DNA of 64,000 nt, taken from Erythroxylum novogranatense. Its lineage: Eukaryota; Streptophyta; Magnoliopsida; Malpighiales; Erythroxylaceae. This document shows, piece after piece, positions 36,180 to 48,416 of the stretch. The position numbers and the translations under genes are program-made. Position 1 is the first letter of the stretch; the number at the start of each line of letters is the position of its first letter. Under the pieces are notes generated by a model. That model had not been told where the DNA came from. It searched no databases and was given only the letters and a program-made list of their open reading frames with translations. The DNA lies in assembly GCA_029891385.1 (NCBI GenBank), contig CM057228.1, forward strand, positions 23,154,309-23,218,308, read 5' to 3'.

Positions 36180-36464
36180 TTACTCGGTGGGAATCTTTAC
36201 CACATCCACTTCTCCACGTTGTACTATCTCCCTTATAAGATGATACTTTCGCTCAATGTGTTTGGCAGCTTTGTGGTTCCGAGGTTCTTTAGAATTAACC
36301 ACTGCCCCACTAGTATCACAATAAAATGTAATGGCCTTTTCTGCCTCTGGAACTACCTCCAAATCATTTAGGAACTTAGGAGCAGATCGCTTCCTTTCAC
36401 GCTTCACAAGCAGCAACATACTCAACCTCCATAATCGAATCAGCAATACAAGATTGCTTGACAC
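36180..36464 (-). pseudogene. Copia RNase H, truncated
   Basis: Contains AITFYCDTSGAVVNSKEP and KHIERKYHLIREIVQRGEV. The frame runs into the truncation right after VDVVKIPTE, a few residues before the normal end of pol. Confidence 0.85.
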
Positions 36465-36544
36465 TCCTCCAAACTATGGCTCCACCTCCTAAAGTAAATA
36501 TAGATCAAGAAGTTGATTTTCTTGAATCAACATCTGATTGGAAA

Positions 36545-37037
36545 TCAGAATCCATGTCTAGTAGGAGTAAAACCCCTCTTGGAATATTGCATGGTGAACT
36601 TATTGAGCATATTCTCAATGTAGGTTAGTTGAGACAAAACTATCTGCTTGTTCTTTCGATCCCTTATAAGTTTGATCCCTAGAACATAGGTAGCCTCTCC
36701 CAAATCCTTCATTGAAAAGCTGTTCATTCGGTCATTCCTTAACCAAGATAACATTCCCATCGAGCGTAATGTCATCAACATACGTGATTAGGAAAATAAC
36801 CTTACCTTCTTGTATTCTTTTATAAACACAAGGCTCATCTAGGTTTTCAGATGAACCCATAGGTTTTGATAGCCTTATCAAACCTAATGTTTCAAGACTG
36901 GATGCTTGCATAAGTCCATAAATGGACCTTTGCAACTTACAAACCTTATGCTCATTACGACTCAATGAATCCTTCGGTTGGGCCATATAAATGGTCTCCT
37001 CAAGATCCCCATTAAGAAATGCGGTCTTGACATCCAT
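36545..37037 (-). pseudogene. Copia reverse transcriptase (degraded)
   Basis: Two overlapping open pieces. One has MDVKTAFLNGDLEETIYMAQP, KLQRSIYGLMQAS and the catalytic LITYVDDITL; the other, in a different frame, has NRMNSFSMKDLGEATYVLGIKL. They overlap near 36732-36781 with a frame change. Sequence between 37040 and 37460 continues the domain but is full of stops. Confidence 0.85.
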
Positions 37038-37462
37038 TTGCCATATTTCATAATCGAAATAAGTGCTATGGCCAAAAGAATCTCGATGGACTTAAGCATG
37101 GCAACCGGAGAAAAGTCTCCTCATAGTCTATACCTCTTTTGAGTATAGCCTTTAGCTACCAATCTAGCTTTAAAGGTCTCTACCTTTCTATCCGATCCCT
37201 TTTCCTTTGTAGATCCATTTACACCCTATGGCTTTTAGACACGGTGGTAGATCTATAAGGACCTGCACTTCATTAGTATACATAGAATCTATTTTCGATT
37301 CCATCGCCTTGAGCTATTTTCCTGCATCAACATCATTAATAGCCTGTATACGTAATGGGATCTATTTCTTCTTAGTCCGAGATGGCAATTAATCCTTCTC
37401 CTAAACCCGGATACTGTCTGGTCGTCTCGAACCCTCCCACTACGTCTAGCACACCTTGATGT

Positions 37463-38373
37463 TCAGTTGCACTTCGATTCAACTCTTGAATCCATTTCGA
37501 CATCTTGTTCTGTCATATCCAAAACAACTCTTGGTTTGGATGAAATAGCTAACTCCTTTAGTACTACTTCACTTCTTCCTTTGTGATTTTTCACAAACTC
37601 TTCCTCTAAGAAGGTTGCATTTGTCGACACAAATACCTTCTTATCATGAGGAGTGTAAAAATAGTACCCTCGAGTTTCCGTAGGATATCCTACAAACAAA
37701 CATACTTCTGACCTTGGTTTCATCTTTGTGGATTCAGGCTTTAGAACATGGGCTGGGTAGCCCCAAGTCCTCAAAGGCCTCAATGAAGGCACTCGGCCAG
37801 TCCACAACTCCCTAGGTGTTTTAGGCACCTATTTGGACGGAGCAAAGTTAAAAAGATATGTTGTCGTTTGTATGGCATATCCCCATAACGATTTTGGAAG
37901 GTTAGCGTAGGACATCATTGATGTTACCATTTCCAATAGAGTTCTATTTCTCCTCTCTGCTACACCATTCTGTTGAGGTGTACGAGGAGCTGACAAATTG
38001 GAAACAATTCCATTGTCAATTAAATATCTTTGAACTCTCCAGATAAATACTCACCACCTCGATCTGATCGAAGCTATTTTAATGGCTTGCCAAGTTGCTT
38101 CTCAGCTTCAGCTTTGAATTCTTTGAACTTTTCAAAAGATTCACTCTTTTTATGCTTCAAATACAAATAGCCATGTCTTGAGTAATCATCTATAAAAATT
38201 ATGAAATATTCATAACCTCCTCTAGCTTGTACATTCATGGGTCCACACACATCAGTATGTACCAGGTCCAATATGGATTCAGATCTATTTCCTTTAGAAG
38301 GAAATGAGGCTTTGGTCATTTTTCCTTCAATACAAGATTCACAGGTGGGTAATGGATCACTATCCAAGCCCAT
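37463..38373 (-). pseudogene. Copia integrase (degraded)
   Basis: Pieces at 38074-38373 (CESCIEGKMTKASFPSKG, LVHTDVCGPMNVQARGG, FIIFIDDYSRHGYLYL) and 37463-37828 (PRELWTGRVPSLRPLRTWG, KSE/VCLFVGYP-type block). The intervening 37830-38070 carries the glutamate motif in broken frames. Confidence 0.85.
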
Positions 38374-38458
38374 AAGGATCTCATCCTTTACTAGCCTGTC
38401 AAGTCTTTTCTAATTGATATGACTCATTCTTAAGTGCCACAGATACTTTAAATTAATG

Positions 38459-38818
38459 CTAGAGATTTTGGATTGTCTTGGTTTTATCAATTCTATTGTG
38501 TTTAGTGAGCCTTTCATAGGTTCTATAAAAAAACAATCCCTGTTTAGTTATCACATCACAAATAAAATCCTTGTTCTCATATATTGAAACAACCTTTTCA
38601 AAATATAAGGAATAACCAGATTTTATTAGACAAAAAACAAAAATCATGTTCCTTACAATCATTGGCATGCAATAAACATCCTCCAAATATAACTTATGAC
38701 CACTAGGAAAGTCCAAGATAACTACTCCCACTGATTCTGCTGAAACATAGGAACCATCTGCTATCTTGACTTGAAACTGGCCTTTAGGTAGTCTTTTCCT
38801 TTGCTGGAACCCCTGCAA
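38459..38818 (-). pseudogene. Copia protease-linker segment
   Basis: Reads KRLPKGQFQVKIADGSYVSAESVG and LEDVYCMPMIVRNMIFVFCL, the part following the active-site aspartate of copia protease. The active-site region itself lies around 38830-38860 in a broken frame. Confidence 0.7.
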
Positions 38819-38845
38819 AGAATTACAAACATGGTTAGTGGCTCC

Positions 38846-39718
38846 TTAATCTAATATCCAATAAGTAGATAAATCTTCCACATTTCTAGTTCCTAACAAA
38901 CTTAGGAAGCCCATACCTTGTTTGCTTTTTAGGGACTCTAGGTAGACTAGACAGTTTCTTTTCCAGTGACCCATCTTATCACAGTGGAAACACTTTCCTT
39001 TGATGTTCTCTTTGGCCTTCTTTTTCATGGATTTGGCCTTGACCCCTGTTTGGGCCTTCTTTTTTATTGGACCCTTCTTCTTTTCCTTGCCCTTACCCTT
39101 GAGCTTAGAAGAAAAAGCTACATTAGCTTCTAGCCCATGAGCCTTAATATTCAATATCTCCTCCGTGCTCTGGAGGGTATTCATCAACTCACTCAAGGTG
39201 TAATCCATGTTGTTGAGCTCATAGTCTAACTTAAACTGCTGAAAAGAAGAGTTTAAGCTACTGATGATCATAATCTTCTGCGTGTCCGCATCTATATCCG
39301 CCCCAAGCATCTCAGCCTCAGTGACTGTAGAGATTACCTTCATCATGTAATCCCTTTTGGTGCTCCCTGTGTTTCATGCGAGATTATGAAAGGTTTGGAT
39401 AGCTTTCATTCTTGCAAACCTAGTCTTCACACCAAACATCTCATGTAGGTGATGGACCATTGCACTAGCAGTTTTCATACAAGCAATTTGTTTTTGCAAC
39501 ATGCCGCTGACAGAAGCCAGAATATAACACTTAGTAGTCTTGTCAGCATTTTGCCAACACTCATGTTGTTGGACTTGCTCAAGAGTTGAATCTCCACTTG
39601 GAGGTGTAGGCTCATTTTCAGTTAACACCAATGAAATACGTTCATATTGAAGAACAATGACAAGGTTACGTCTCCATTCATTAAAATTTTCTCCGTTTTC
39701 TAATTTGTTATTAGTCAA
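38846..39718 (-). pseudogene. Copia gag with CCHC zinc knuckle
   Basis: Gag starts near 39718 (NKLENGENFNEWRRNLVIVL). A stop separates 39374-39718 from 38846-39346. The second part holds a Lys-rich stretch and the zinc knuckle CFHCDKMGHWKRNC, followed by the STYWILD approach to the protease. Typical UBN2-type copia gag. Confidence 0.85.
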
Positions 39719-41215
39719 AGCGTAGGTAGTGGATTCATTTGTGGTTGATTATGTCCGAAAATATAAATTATTAAAACATGAGCATACTAGTCAACAATTT
39801 ATGGAACTTTGTATAAAATCATGATGCATGTATGCATGATGATAGATTTAACAAAACTTAAAAATTAAAACATTATCTACGGTTATTTTTTTATCTATAA
39901 CTGACTAAGTGACGGTGGGCCATCTTATCCATTAAAAGAAAAAATGGGACCCTCCCACTCAAAAACTGCCAAGCATCTCATGCCCAATTTTTTAAGAAGT
40001 GTCTTAATTTGGTCCATACTTTTACCAACAGCGCTACGGTGGGCAGTTTATTGATAAAAAATGTTTTGTGTTTAACCATTTGATTCATTCACTAAAGATA
40101 CCTACAAATCATGCCTCGGTGGGAGGTCACATTTGCTATCATTAAGTGGACTTATCCTTAAGGAGACTCAAACCATGCAAGATCTATGATCCATGCCCTC
40201 CGATGGGGAGTAACACTTCACCACATGCAAACGGGCCATCATTTGGAGACCGTTGACTCTCACAGGAGCATCCTCTCCCACTCAATCTTTTTGGGCTTTA
40301 AGTTTTAAATACCATCTTGTCTAGATGCAATTTATTATTCATCCTATATTGTTTCATTATATATCTCATACATAATGAATGCATGGCAAAGCCTAGGGTT
40401 GGCAATTTTCTAAATGACATGCAATCACATATTATAAGCATTCATTTCTCCATTCATCACATGAACTAATAAAGCCACTTTTGATTGTCCATCCTAGAAA
40501 AATTAAATAATTACAAGCCTTTTAGGCCCAAAGTATTCTTCTTGGACTTGGATCTTCCGCTTCAAACTCTTCACAAACATGATCCGGCCCATTCGGTAAA
40601 CAAAAGGTAATGGCATATATGAAAATCAAATTTTGTCACTTTGAAAAATAAAATTCCAGCACCAGATTTTTAGGAAACCAAATCTTTGTTTTGACAAAAA
40701 TTTCCAGCACTAGTTTTCATTAAACCGAAGCTCATTTCATGAAAATAAAAAACCAGCACTTAGTATTTTAGTAAAACCGAAATTTGATTCTTTGAAACAA
40801 AAATCCAGCACTTGTTTTTACAATAAAAACCGAAAAGTGATCCATTGAAACAATATTCCAGCAGCTATGTTTTCACAAAACTTATGCCAATACACAAAAG
40901 GATACACCGAAAATTTTACCTTTCCATTTCTTCAATCCATGGCTGCTCCATCTTCATCATTACATCAATTTGTACATTACAAAATCAAAGAAAATAGAAA
41001 AAAGAAACCAAGGAGGAAACATGGTGATGATAGATCACCCTCCTTGTTACAACCAATGAAGAAATCTTACAAGGTAAATTTAACTTCTATGGACAACCAA
41101 AAGAGAAAACATACACCATGTATATTTCTATCACATAAAAATATGCAGCATTTACAAAAAGATTGCCAACCCATGCATCCAATATATAGGAACCGAAATC
41201 ATGCATTAGAAACTG
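39719..41215 (-). other. Untranslated leader of the second copia element
   Basis: About 1.5 kb between primer site and gag. It holds a block of GGTGGG-containing segments (39900-40280) and degenerate tandem units of about 56 bp at 40650-40880, each with a CCAGCACT word and AAACCGAA. The plus-strand ORF at 40867-41346 runs through leader and LTR and is a chance frame. Confidence 0.65.
40650..40880. repeat. Degenerate ~56-bp tandem repeats in copia leader
   Basis: Four or so units with CCAGCACT(T/A), AAACCGAA and TTTGAAACAA or a variant. Moderately diverged. Confidence 0.65.
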
Positions 41216-41227
41216 GTTCTGATACCA
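41216..41227 (-). other. Primer binding site of the second copia element
   Basis: On the minus strand TGGTATCAGAAC, a near match to the initiator tRNA-Met primer site, separated by two bases from the LTR end at 41230. Same geometry as in the Sirevirus-like element. Confidence 0.85.
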
Positions 41228-41229
41228 AT

Positions 41230-43325
41230 TGTTGGATCGGAAAAAGAAAACATGCTTTGTTTGGAAAAACGGTAGATTTCAAAACTTTTAAGAAATCATT
41301 ACTTGCAGCGGAAGCAACAAATCCAAATCAACATGCCAATCCATAAATGATATGGTATAAGGATAATAAAATATAAACAAGATCAGGAGTATTACCGACT
41401 CATTCACTACAGCTTTAAATCCTCGCTACGCTATCCTCTCCTTCTTCGTGTATCCAAATCCTTTGCCTTTGACTCTTTTCCTTTAGCAATCTACTTTCTC
41501 CTTGATGTAGTATCCTCAACCAATTAGATTTACCACCTGTTCTTCAAGGACAATTAGGTTAACAAAATCCTTTGGTGGGAAAGGAGAAGAAATGTTTGGA
41601 TGAGATTTTCTTAGAAGAAGAAGAAGCGAAATTGAAACTCTTTCAATTGGTATTTTCGATTCTCTCTTTCATGAAAGGAGAGAAGGTGTAAAGAACATGC
41701 AAGAACTCTTTCTTGCCTACCAATTTCGTATATGCATGGATGGAAGGAGAGAGAGGCATCAAATGCATCACTTCTTTCATTAATCACTCATAAAATAACT
41801 AATAAATGATATTATCTTCATTTATCTTTATGATGGCTATTTGAAAAGACCATAACCTAAAATTCAATACCCAATTTCGGTTTTGCCAAGAAGAAAGAAG
41901 GAAGATGGTCCATCTAATGTACATCTTTCATCTTTAATCTAATGAATGCAAATAGGTTACAAGCCAACATTAAATGACAACCATTAAATCATTTAATGGT
42001 AAGTTCATAACTCCATTTAATGATGATTAACCATAATAAAGACCATCTTTATTTAGCATTTTAATGTCAAATGTGTGGTTACACATTTAACCTAGGAATA
42101 ACCAAAATTGCTATCTTCTTCTTAAAAAAATTGTTTTAATATAATTAATATAATTAATTACATTAAACCAAAAACCAAGCCCATTACTAAATGTACATTT
42201 GGGCTTCTTTAATTAGACCAAGCCCAAGATTCAATTATGGGCTTCTAATTAACCTCCATTTATATTTCTTACTTAGCTTGATAACCTTCCTTAAAGCCAA
42301 GTAGAGAATCTTATTGGATTTTGATAATTCAAGCTCCAATAAGCCCATAATTAATTCAATCTCATTGGAATTAATTCTAGCTTATTAACTAAATGTCATT
42401 CCACTAAAGACAATTGGTTGAACTCTTGAATTATTAAATATTATGAGAATATGTCCAATTGCAAACCCTATTTAGAACCTTATTATAGTCATCCGCACAA
42501 CAAAGGGTAAAATTACCGTTTTGCCCTTATGTTGGTTTTTCCTTCTAGATCTCTCATTTTACTTTATATGGTGATTAACACATAAGATCTCATCTCAGTA
42601 TTAAGACTTGATGAGTAGCTAGTCCATCAAACTACTGGCGCCAGTTTAATCACCAAATCTCCTTAAAACATCTAGAAGAGATGATAACACTATAAACTCT
42701 TTATTTGAGTGAATGTTCCCTTATACATGTTTCAATTAATAATTCCAACATGCGCATAATCGGATTAATACTCTGTAAAAATCTATTCCGATCATATCAA
42801 GAATTATAATGAAACATATATGAGTTCACCACTCATCAAGATTATGGTTCATAATAAGCGAATGCTTAAGTTGTATGTTTTAAGATTAAAGTAACGACCC
42901 ACTTTATTCTTGAAAACATAGTTGATTCCAGATTCATTTAATAGTGTCATTATCGATAGTTAACTACTATCATGATATGAAACTCATCATTCCCTTGAAG
43001 TAAACTCCTTTACTTATATGGAGATAAATCGCAACACTACAGTCTAAACCATAATCAAGCGACCAACTTGATTATTCAACTGTGAATCAATTAATTCAGA
43101 TTCTAATAATATACATATTTCTCATACATCTCTATGTATATGTATATTACTTACAAAAGAATCTTGGAACCTTATGACCAGATATATAATGTTCATACAG
43201 ATAAAACCAAACTCTTTTGTTTTATTAATAATAAATATTTTCATTACAAAACTGTAACTGAAGAAGATAAAGTTACATATAAATACACTTGCTTTTCAAG
43301 GCACTATATTTACATAACTCCAACA
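41230..43325 (-). repeat. LTR (2.1 kb) of the second copia element
   Basis: Plus-strand ends are TGTTGGATC (41230) and ACTCCAACA (43325), inverted ends as required, and the primer site lies directly outside at 41227. Its partner LTR was lost with the 36165 truncation, so the boundaries rest on end motifs. Confidence 0.75.
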
Positions 43326-43379
43326 GAGGCAACTGGTGCGGGCATACTTAGGCAAATGGTTTAGATCCTTAAGGAAAAA

Positions 43380-43757
43380 CCGAAGAGTTTTAAGGACAAT
43401 TTCCTTATATCTTGGCAATTAGCCGGAGGTATGCTAGAAGTACACCAGATTCTCTCGGGTAAGTTCCAATAGATATAAAGGCTTTATCATTTTAGATAGT
43501 CCCATAGACTTGGATATCGACACTGTGGGACAATCTCAGACTTGGGTCTCTTCCTTCCAAAATGTCCAAGATCCAAATGATGATATTTTCATTATCAACA
43601 AAGAGGAACTAAATAAATTTTTAAAAAATTTACGCGCAAAGGAAGTGAGCCCCAATAAACAAAGAAAGACAATCAGTGATGATACTGATAGCACGAGCAA
43701 AGGGGCTTCTTCATCAAATTTGCAATCGTGGCAAGAACCTATCGGACGGAGATGATG
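43380..43757 (+). pseudogene. Unidentified acidic ORF upstream of a pararetrovirus-type promoter
   Basis: Two plus-strand frames are open in succession: one at about 43373-43470 (SWQLAGGMLEVHQ), another from about 43440 to the stop at 43753. The second contains DIFIINKEELNKFLKNLRAKE and a Ser/Thr-rich tail, and starts on no clear ATG. It ends about 250 bases before a TATATAAGG promoter, the place held by the last ORF in Caulimoviridae. I do not recognise the protein. Confidence 0.35.
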
Positions 43758-43832
43758 ATTACGATTTCACTTATTATCGTGAGACTTTTTATTTAGAATT
43801 GTTTGTTTTTATATTTAAATGTCATTTGTAAC

Positions 43833-44012
43833 GTGACATCATTCTGTACTATACAATGTGACATCATTCTTATCTATAATAGGCAATGTGACATTATTTT
43901 TATCTAGAATTATCGATGTAATGTTGTTCTTATCCAATTAGATTAGGGTGATAAGACTCTATTCTTATCTATAAATATTTGTCTTTTTGTCACCTCATTT
44001 GCCTATATAAGG
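43833..44012 (+). promoter_or_regulatory. Pararetrovirus-type promoter (repeated TGACATCA plus TATATAAGG)
   Basis: Three copies of GTGACATCATT or a variant (43833, 43858 and 43888), reminiscent of as-1-type TGACG elements, precede TATATAAGGAAAGGACATC (TATA at 44004-44012). The CTATATAAGGAAG context is that of Caulimoviridae full-length-RNA promoters. A leader of about 450 bases without long ORF follows. Strong resemblance by eye; no search was run. Confidence 0.5.
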
Positions 44013-44459
44013 AAAGGACATCCTTTATCGTAACCAAGCTTCATTTTCATTAAATCGAAGTAAAGCGTCATTGTATCTAAAATATTTTTATCAATAGCAA
44101 TTGTATATTTCCATATGACTTCTCTCTAAAATCTTTCTCCTCTAGAAACTTGAGTCTTCAATAAGTTTAGTTATGTTATACAGAGATACAAGTATACTCT
44201 GCACTTACCTTTCTATAAGATTCCTATGCATCGAAAAGTATCGAACCTATGACTCTGTCTAAGTTATAAGTTATACAGGAAAGATTGATTAGCTTAAACC
44301 CCTAAGAGGCAAGTCTTGAGAGTTGATGCACGTTGAGGAGAAAGGGCTTGTGTGTCGGCTAACACACCTTAGGTCTTAGCTATCAGTTCTCTGTGTATCT
44401 TAAAACTCTCTCTATCATATAACCGTTGTTTTATTGACATCCCCATAATCCTCTAGCTA

Positions 44460-45304
44460 GGTTACCCGTATTAATTAATGTTAACAATTTATTTATTTTT
44501 TAAATAAGTCAAATTATATCTCTCATCTATGTAGCATTCGAAAACTAACATTAGAAAATTAAGGCTCAAATATAAAGTCTCCTCTTAATGAAGAAAGTTT
44601 TAAAAGTTATAAAACAAGGTATAATTTTTAATAACCTTCTTTTTGTCCAAAGAATACATGCTCATTAATACTACAATAGCATAAATATAAAAGAATTTAG
44701 AAAAAGACAACCATCCATTGAAATTTAGATTAAATTTATTACAATTGAAATTGATTATTAGAATGGTTCAAATGATAATTAACTTTATGGACCAAATATA
44801 CTGAAAAAAGAAGAAGAAAAGGAATATACGTTGACAGAAATATAGAGGAGATAAAGTAATGAGAGTGCAGGAAAACAAGTTAAAAAATGTGTATCCATTA
44901 AAATCCCAATAATCTGTAGGGAAAGAAGGAATGTGAAGAAGCTGCTGAGTAGTGTTAGGAGCATATAGGACAGACACAAGCAGATATATAATGAAGATTA
45001 CATCAAATGGGTGAATTTACATAGTGTTAGGAGCATGTAGGACAGACACAAGCAGATATACAATGAAGATTACATCAAATGGGTGAATTTACATCGTCTT
45101 ACGTTCCTATCATACATTACTATTCCTTTCGCTTATTTTTCATTCAAATAATAGCTTTCAAAAAGAGCTGTAGTTTGCCTCTTCTGCTGGGTTAGGATAC
45201 GAATCAAGGAAAAATAAGTATCATATTTTTTCAAGCAAATAATAGCTTTAAAAAAGAGCGCTATCATTTGCCTCTTACAGCCATGCAATACTTTGGCTTG
45301 ATCT
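44460..45304. other. Intergenic and 3' region of the FMP32-like gene
   Basis: No gene seen. Downstream of the FMP32-like stop lie the tandem duplication at 44951-45094 and two copies of a CAAATAATAGCTTT ... TTTGCCTCTT segment (about 45145-45182 and 45236-45275). Confidence 0.6.
44951..45094. repeat. 72-bp perfect-period tandem duplication
   Basis: Two direct copies (44951-45022 and 45023-45094) beginning AGTGTTAGGAGCAT and ending GGGTGAATTTACAT. They differ at only two positions, so the duplication is recent. Confidence 0.95.
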
Positions 45305-47427
45305 TTACATCACGATGCGAATTACAGCAAGGCCAACGGCAGAGATGGAAACAAGAGTACCAATGCAATACTTTATAACATCATATTTTGCTGCTTCCAG
45401 TTGCGCCCTTAAAGCGTGAATTTCCTGAAATTATCACAAAAGTACAAAAAGTAAATCATCAGAATGTGCAATAGTTGTCTGTAACAAAGCCACAAGTCTC
45501 ACTCACCCTATCAATCTTGTTAGTGAGGTTGGATGTTTCAGAATTCTGGTTTGCTAGCTGATCCTGCATTCTCCTGTACAGGTTGGACATCACATGAATA
45601 TAAGCTTATGTCTTTATTCAATTCACAAATACAACAAGGTGGTTTAAATTAACGCTTCCTTACCCCCTTTCAAGATTCAAATCCAACCGTTGCCCTGCAG
45701 TGACTTTGTCAATTTCATGCCTACATAGAAGTTAACAGCTTACCATTGTGAGGTTCATTATCGTTTGCCAACAAAAATGTAAAGCTTGCATCGCAGCTTT
45801 ATATTTCTGTACCTCAATTCACTGCGCATCTTCTCAATATCATTTCTAAGTTTTTCAGTCTCATGTTGCAACAAAGAAAAATGATGTTCCTGTATTCATG
45901 TATCTGTCAGATAACATCAAAGACCAAGCATAAAAATTTCAACGAGTAAAATTACAGCGCTGCATCACAAGTTTTGACGTTCTAAAGGTGTGCCAACGAA
46001 ACTGAGCTTACGAATTTTACATATGCTAAAGATGGCTCAAATAAATGAAAATGCAACATCCTCCGCCAAAATTCTCTAGCTTTGTCAATTTCTATTTCTA
46101 CCAGTTTTGCAATTGATTGAGTATGGTTATATTTTTCAATTCAGGGGTTTGATCACTCGGGCACCAAAAGGAGCTTTAGTTCTTCTGCAAAGAAGAGAAA
46201 TACAAAGGCTCTAGTCTCTCAATCAATTTTTTTTTAAGAAATGCAGAAAACAACAATCATCTTGCTTATTCATGGAACTAACAGAATTTCTTAGCTCACA
46301 CTAGATAGGACCATGGTGGAGCAAAGAAAAGACTACAGTATAATAAAACAGAGTAAACAGCTTCATAGTTTATCGTATTAACAAAAAATCTATAGACCGA
46401 ACTGCAAAATGTACCACCATATGACCATCAATTGGGGGGCCCCAATGCACAGAGAGGTTAGATATAAATGATTTGTGGGACTGCTCTAGCCGGGACCTTC
46501 ACCATAAAGCACCCATCAATAGTTGATTTGATCATTTAAATGAATTACACCTGTCACTTTGCAGAACACTTATAATTCTGCTGCCAGAAAGCAGAGAGAT
46601 TGATAAGTTCCGAATCCAGCAAAGTTCAGATTTAGATATAAACCAAGGCATGATATGGTGAGAGTTCTGTTCTAATCTGCCTAGAGCTGTTAACAATACG
46701 GAATCGAAGCAGACGGACATTTAAACTTTCATTTTCAAAATTTATGACGAAGAACTAGCCCACCGCTGTCTGATAATGGAGTTAAGAATCTAGTAAGTAC
46801 CTGCAAGCTTTGCACTTCAGTTTTAAATTTTGACAACTTGGTTTCTTGAATCATTTCACTCTGACAACAGAACGAAATCGCACATTAATAACACAATCCT
46901 AGTCCACTTTGAATCGCATGACACGTTAATAAAACATTTCAAAACATCAATCAAACACGACAAGAAAAACTGCTTACTTTCTCCATCTCAGTCTTGGAAA
47001 CAACCGTAGTAGCAACATTTTCCAAGCTGTCGTTCAAAACTTCAGTTATCGAAGTTGTTATCGCCTCAGCTTGTTTCGAGGGCATGCCTTCTACCTCCAA
47101 TTTCTTCACCTGAACACAGATGCAGCAGAAAGTTCAAAACTTTGCCAACTTATATACTATCAAGCATTCGACAATTAACTCTTGAAATCATACACAAATT
47201 GAGAAGAAAAAAAAAGTTGCTGATATTACAAGAGCCAAAGTATCAACAAGAAACAATCTCTTCCTATTAGATTCCACGAGCTGAGAAAAGGGTCTACGTA
47301 GAGAAAGGGACGCCAAGAAACCAGATGAAGCTTCTTCAAGAGCAAGGCCGAAATTTGCATTTGTACCCAAAAACGACCCTCCCGCGTAGCTTCGGATTTG
47401 ACTTAGTCGTCTACAAGAAGCCGCCAT
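45305..47427 (-). CDS. FMP32: FMP32/CCDC90-like mitochondrial coiled-coil protein, seven exons
   Basis: Exons on the minus strand: 47427-47230, 47109-46978, 46860-46801, 45889-45813, 45720-45664, 45573-45507, 45424-45305. All introns have GT..AG ends and the reading frame is kept. The 236-residue product has a basic, Ser/Arg-rich N-terminus (likely mitochondrial presequence), LFLVDTLALVKKLE (58-71), SKQAEAITTSITEVL, a long coiled coil (about 110-210) and one C-terminal membrane span (about 213-235). This is the DUF1640 family that includes yeast Fmp32 and animal MCUR1/CCDC90, inner-membrane proteins tied to respiratory-chain assembly or calcium uptake; the plant role is not settled. An in-frame ATG at 47460 could add 11 residues (MFFRVLLRQPE). 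I prefer 47427 because MAASCRRL opens plant homologues as I remember them. Confidence 0.9.
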
Positions 47428-48382
47428 TTCAGGTTGCCGAAGCAGAACTCGGAAGAACACAAACGTATATTAAAAATTCCACAGAAAAATTCGAGCTTTA
47501 AGCAACTACCCGGGATAAAAGAAGATCGAGAGAAAAAGGGAAAAGAGAAAGAAATGAAGGCTGAAGATCGGGGAATCATATGCAGGGGAATTTGTTGGAT
47601 AATTATAGGCGATCCTTTTTTAAGAGAAGTTCACGGCCATTGCTATAAATATACATACATAGAAAGAGAGAGAGAGAGATTCCACAGATTTATTGATGTT
47701 TTAAATTTAATAAATTACTTGTATATTTTTATTTTTATTTTTAATAAAAAAATGTTTATTTAAGCTTTTATTTGACTTTAATTTTAGTTTGTTGTAACTT
47801 TTAAATTTTATGAAAACATAAAAGTAGTTTCTAATTTTATTATTCAATTTACTATCAACTATATATATATATATATTAAAATTATTTAATATATTATTAT
47901 TACTAAAATTATGATGATTTAATTTAACATTATATCTAATTAATTAAACTATGAATAATGTAATAACTAAAATATATTTAAAATAAACTTTAATTTTAAA
48001 ATTATTTATTTAAATAAATAAAATATTCTTATTGACAATTTATTAATAAATATCATATAAAATTAAAATAAATTTGATTAATTAAAATAATTATCTAATA
48101 TATAATTATCATTAATAATAAAAATATAACTATATTAATATTAACAATTATTTTTATTTAAAAGAACAATAAAAATAAAACAAAATTTAGAAACACCAAA
48201 ACCAAAAGTACCTAAAAAAACAGTTGATGAAAAAGTAACGCCAAATCCCTGATTATTGTTATTTATACTTAAAAAAAGCAAGAAAAAAATAAAGGGATGA
48301 ATATGGACCACAATTTAGGCCGTCAGATCACATATGATTTACTAATATTTACTAATTTCGGATGAGTCTTATCTAGGCGTAC
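47428..48382. other. Region upstream of the FMP32-like gene; no other gene seen
   Basis: Includes a GA-rich stretch (about 47660-47690), a (TA)n run near 47860, and very AT-rich DNA up to the LINE. The FMP32 promoter (minus) should be in its first few hundred bases, but no clear TATA box is seen. Confidence 0.5.
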
Positions 48383-48416
48383 TTTTTTTTATTTGTATAT
48401 AAGCGAAAAACACAAA

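Larger units (their letters stand above)
36165..43325 (-). mobile_element. Second Ty1/copia element, truncated in RNase H
   Basis: On the minus strand: LTR (43325 to 41230), primer site, long leader (41215-39719), gag, zinc knuckle, protease, integrase, reverse transcriptase, RNase H up to about 36180. The terminal TKTL-type end of RNase H and the 3' LTR are missing, replaced abruptly by plus-strand gypsy-like sequence. All domains contain stops or frameshifts. The TNT1-94-like arrangement of domains is clear. Confidence 0.85.

Noticed and set aside
40867..41346. 159-codon plus-strand ORF
   Set aside because: It crosses the copia leader, primer site and LTR start on the antisense strand and has no recognisable domain.
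43134..43364. 76-codon plus-strand ORF
   Set aside because: It runs across the LTR end at 43325 and so joins unrelated sequences.
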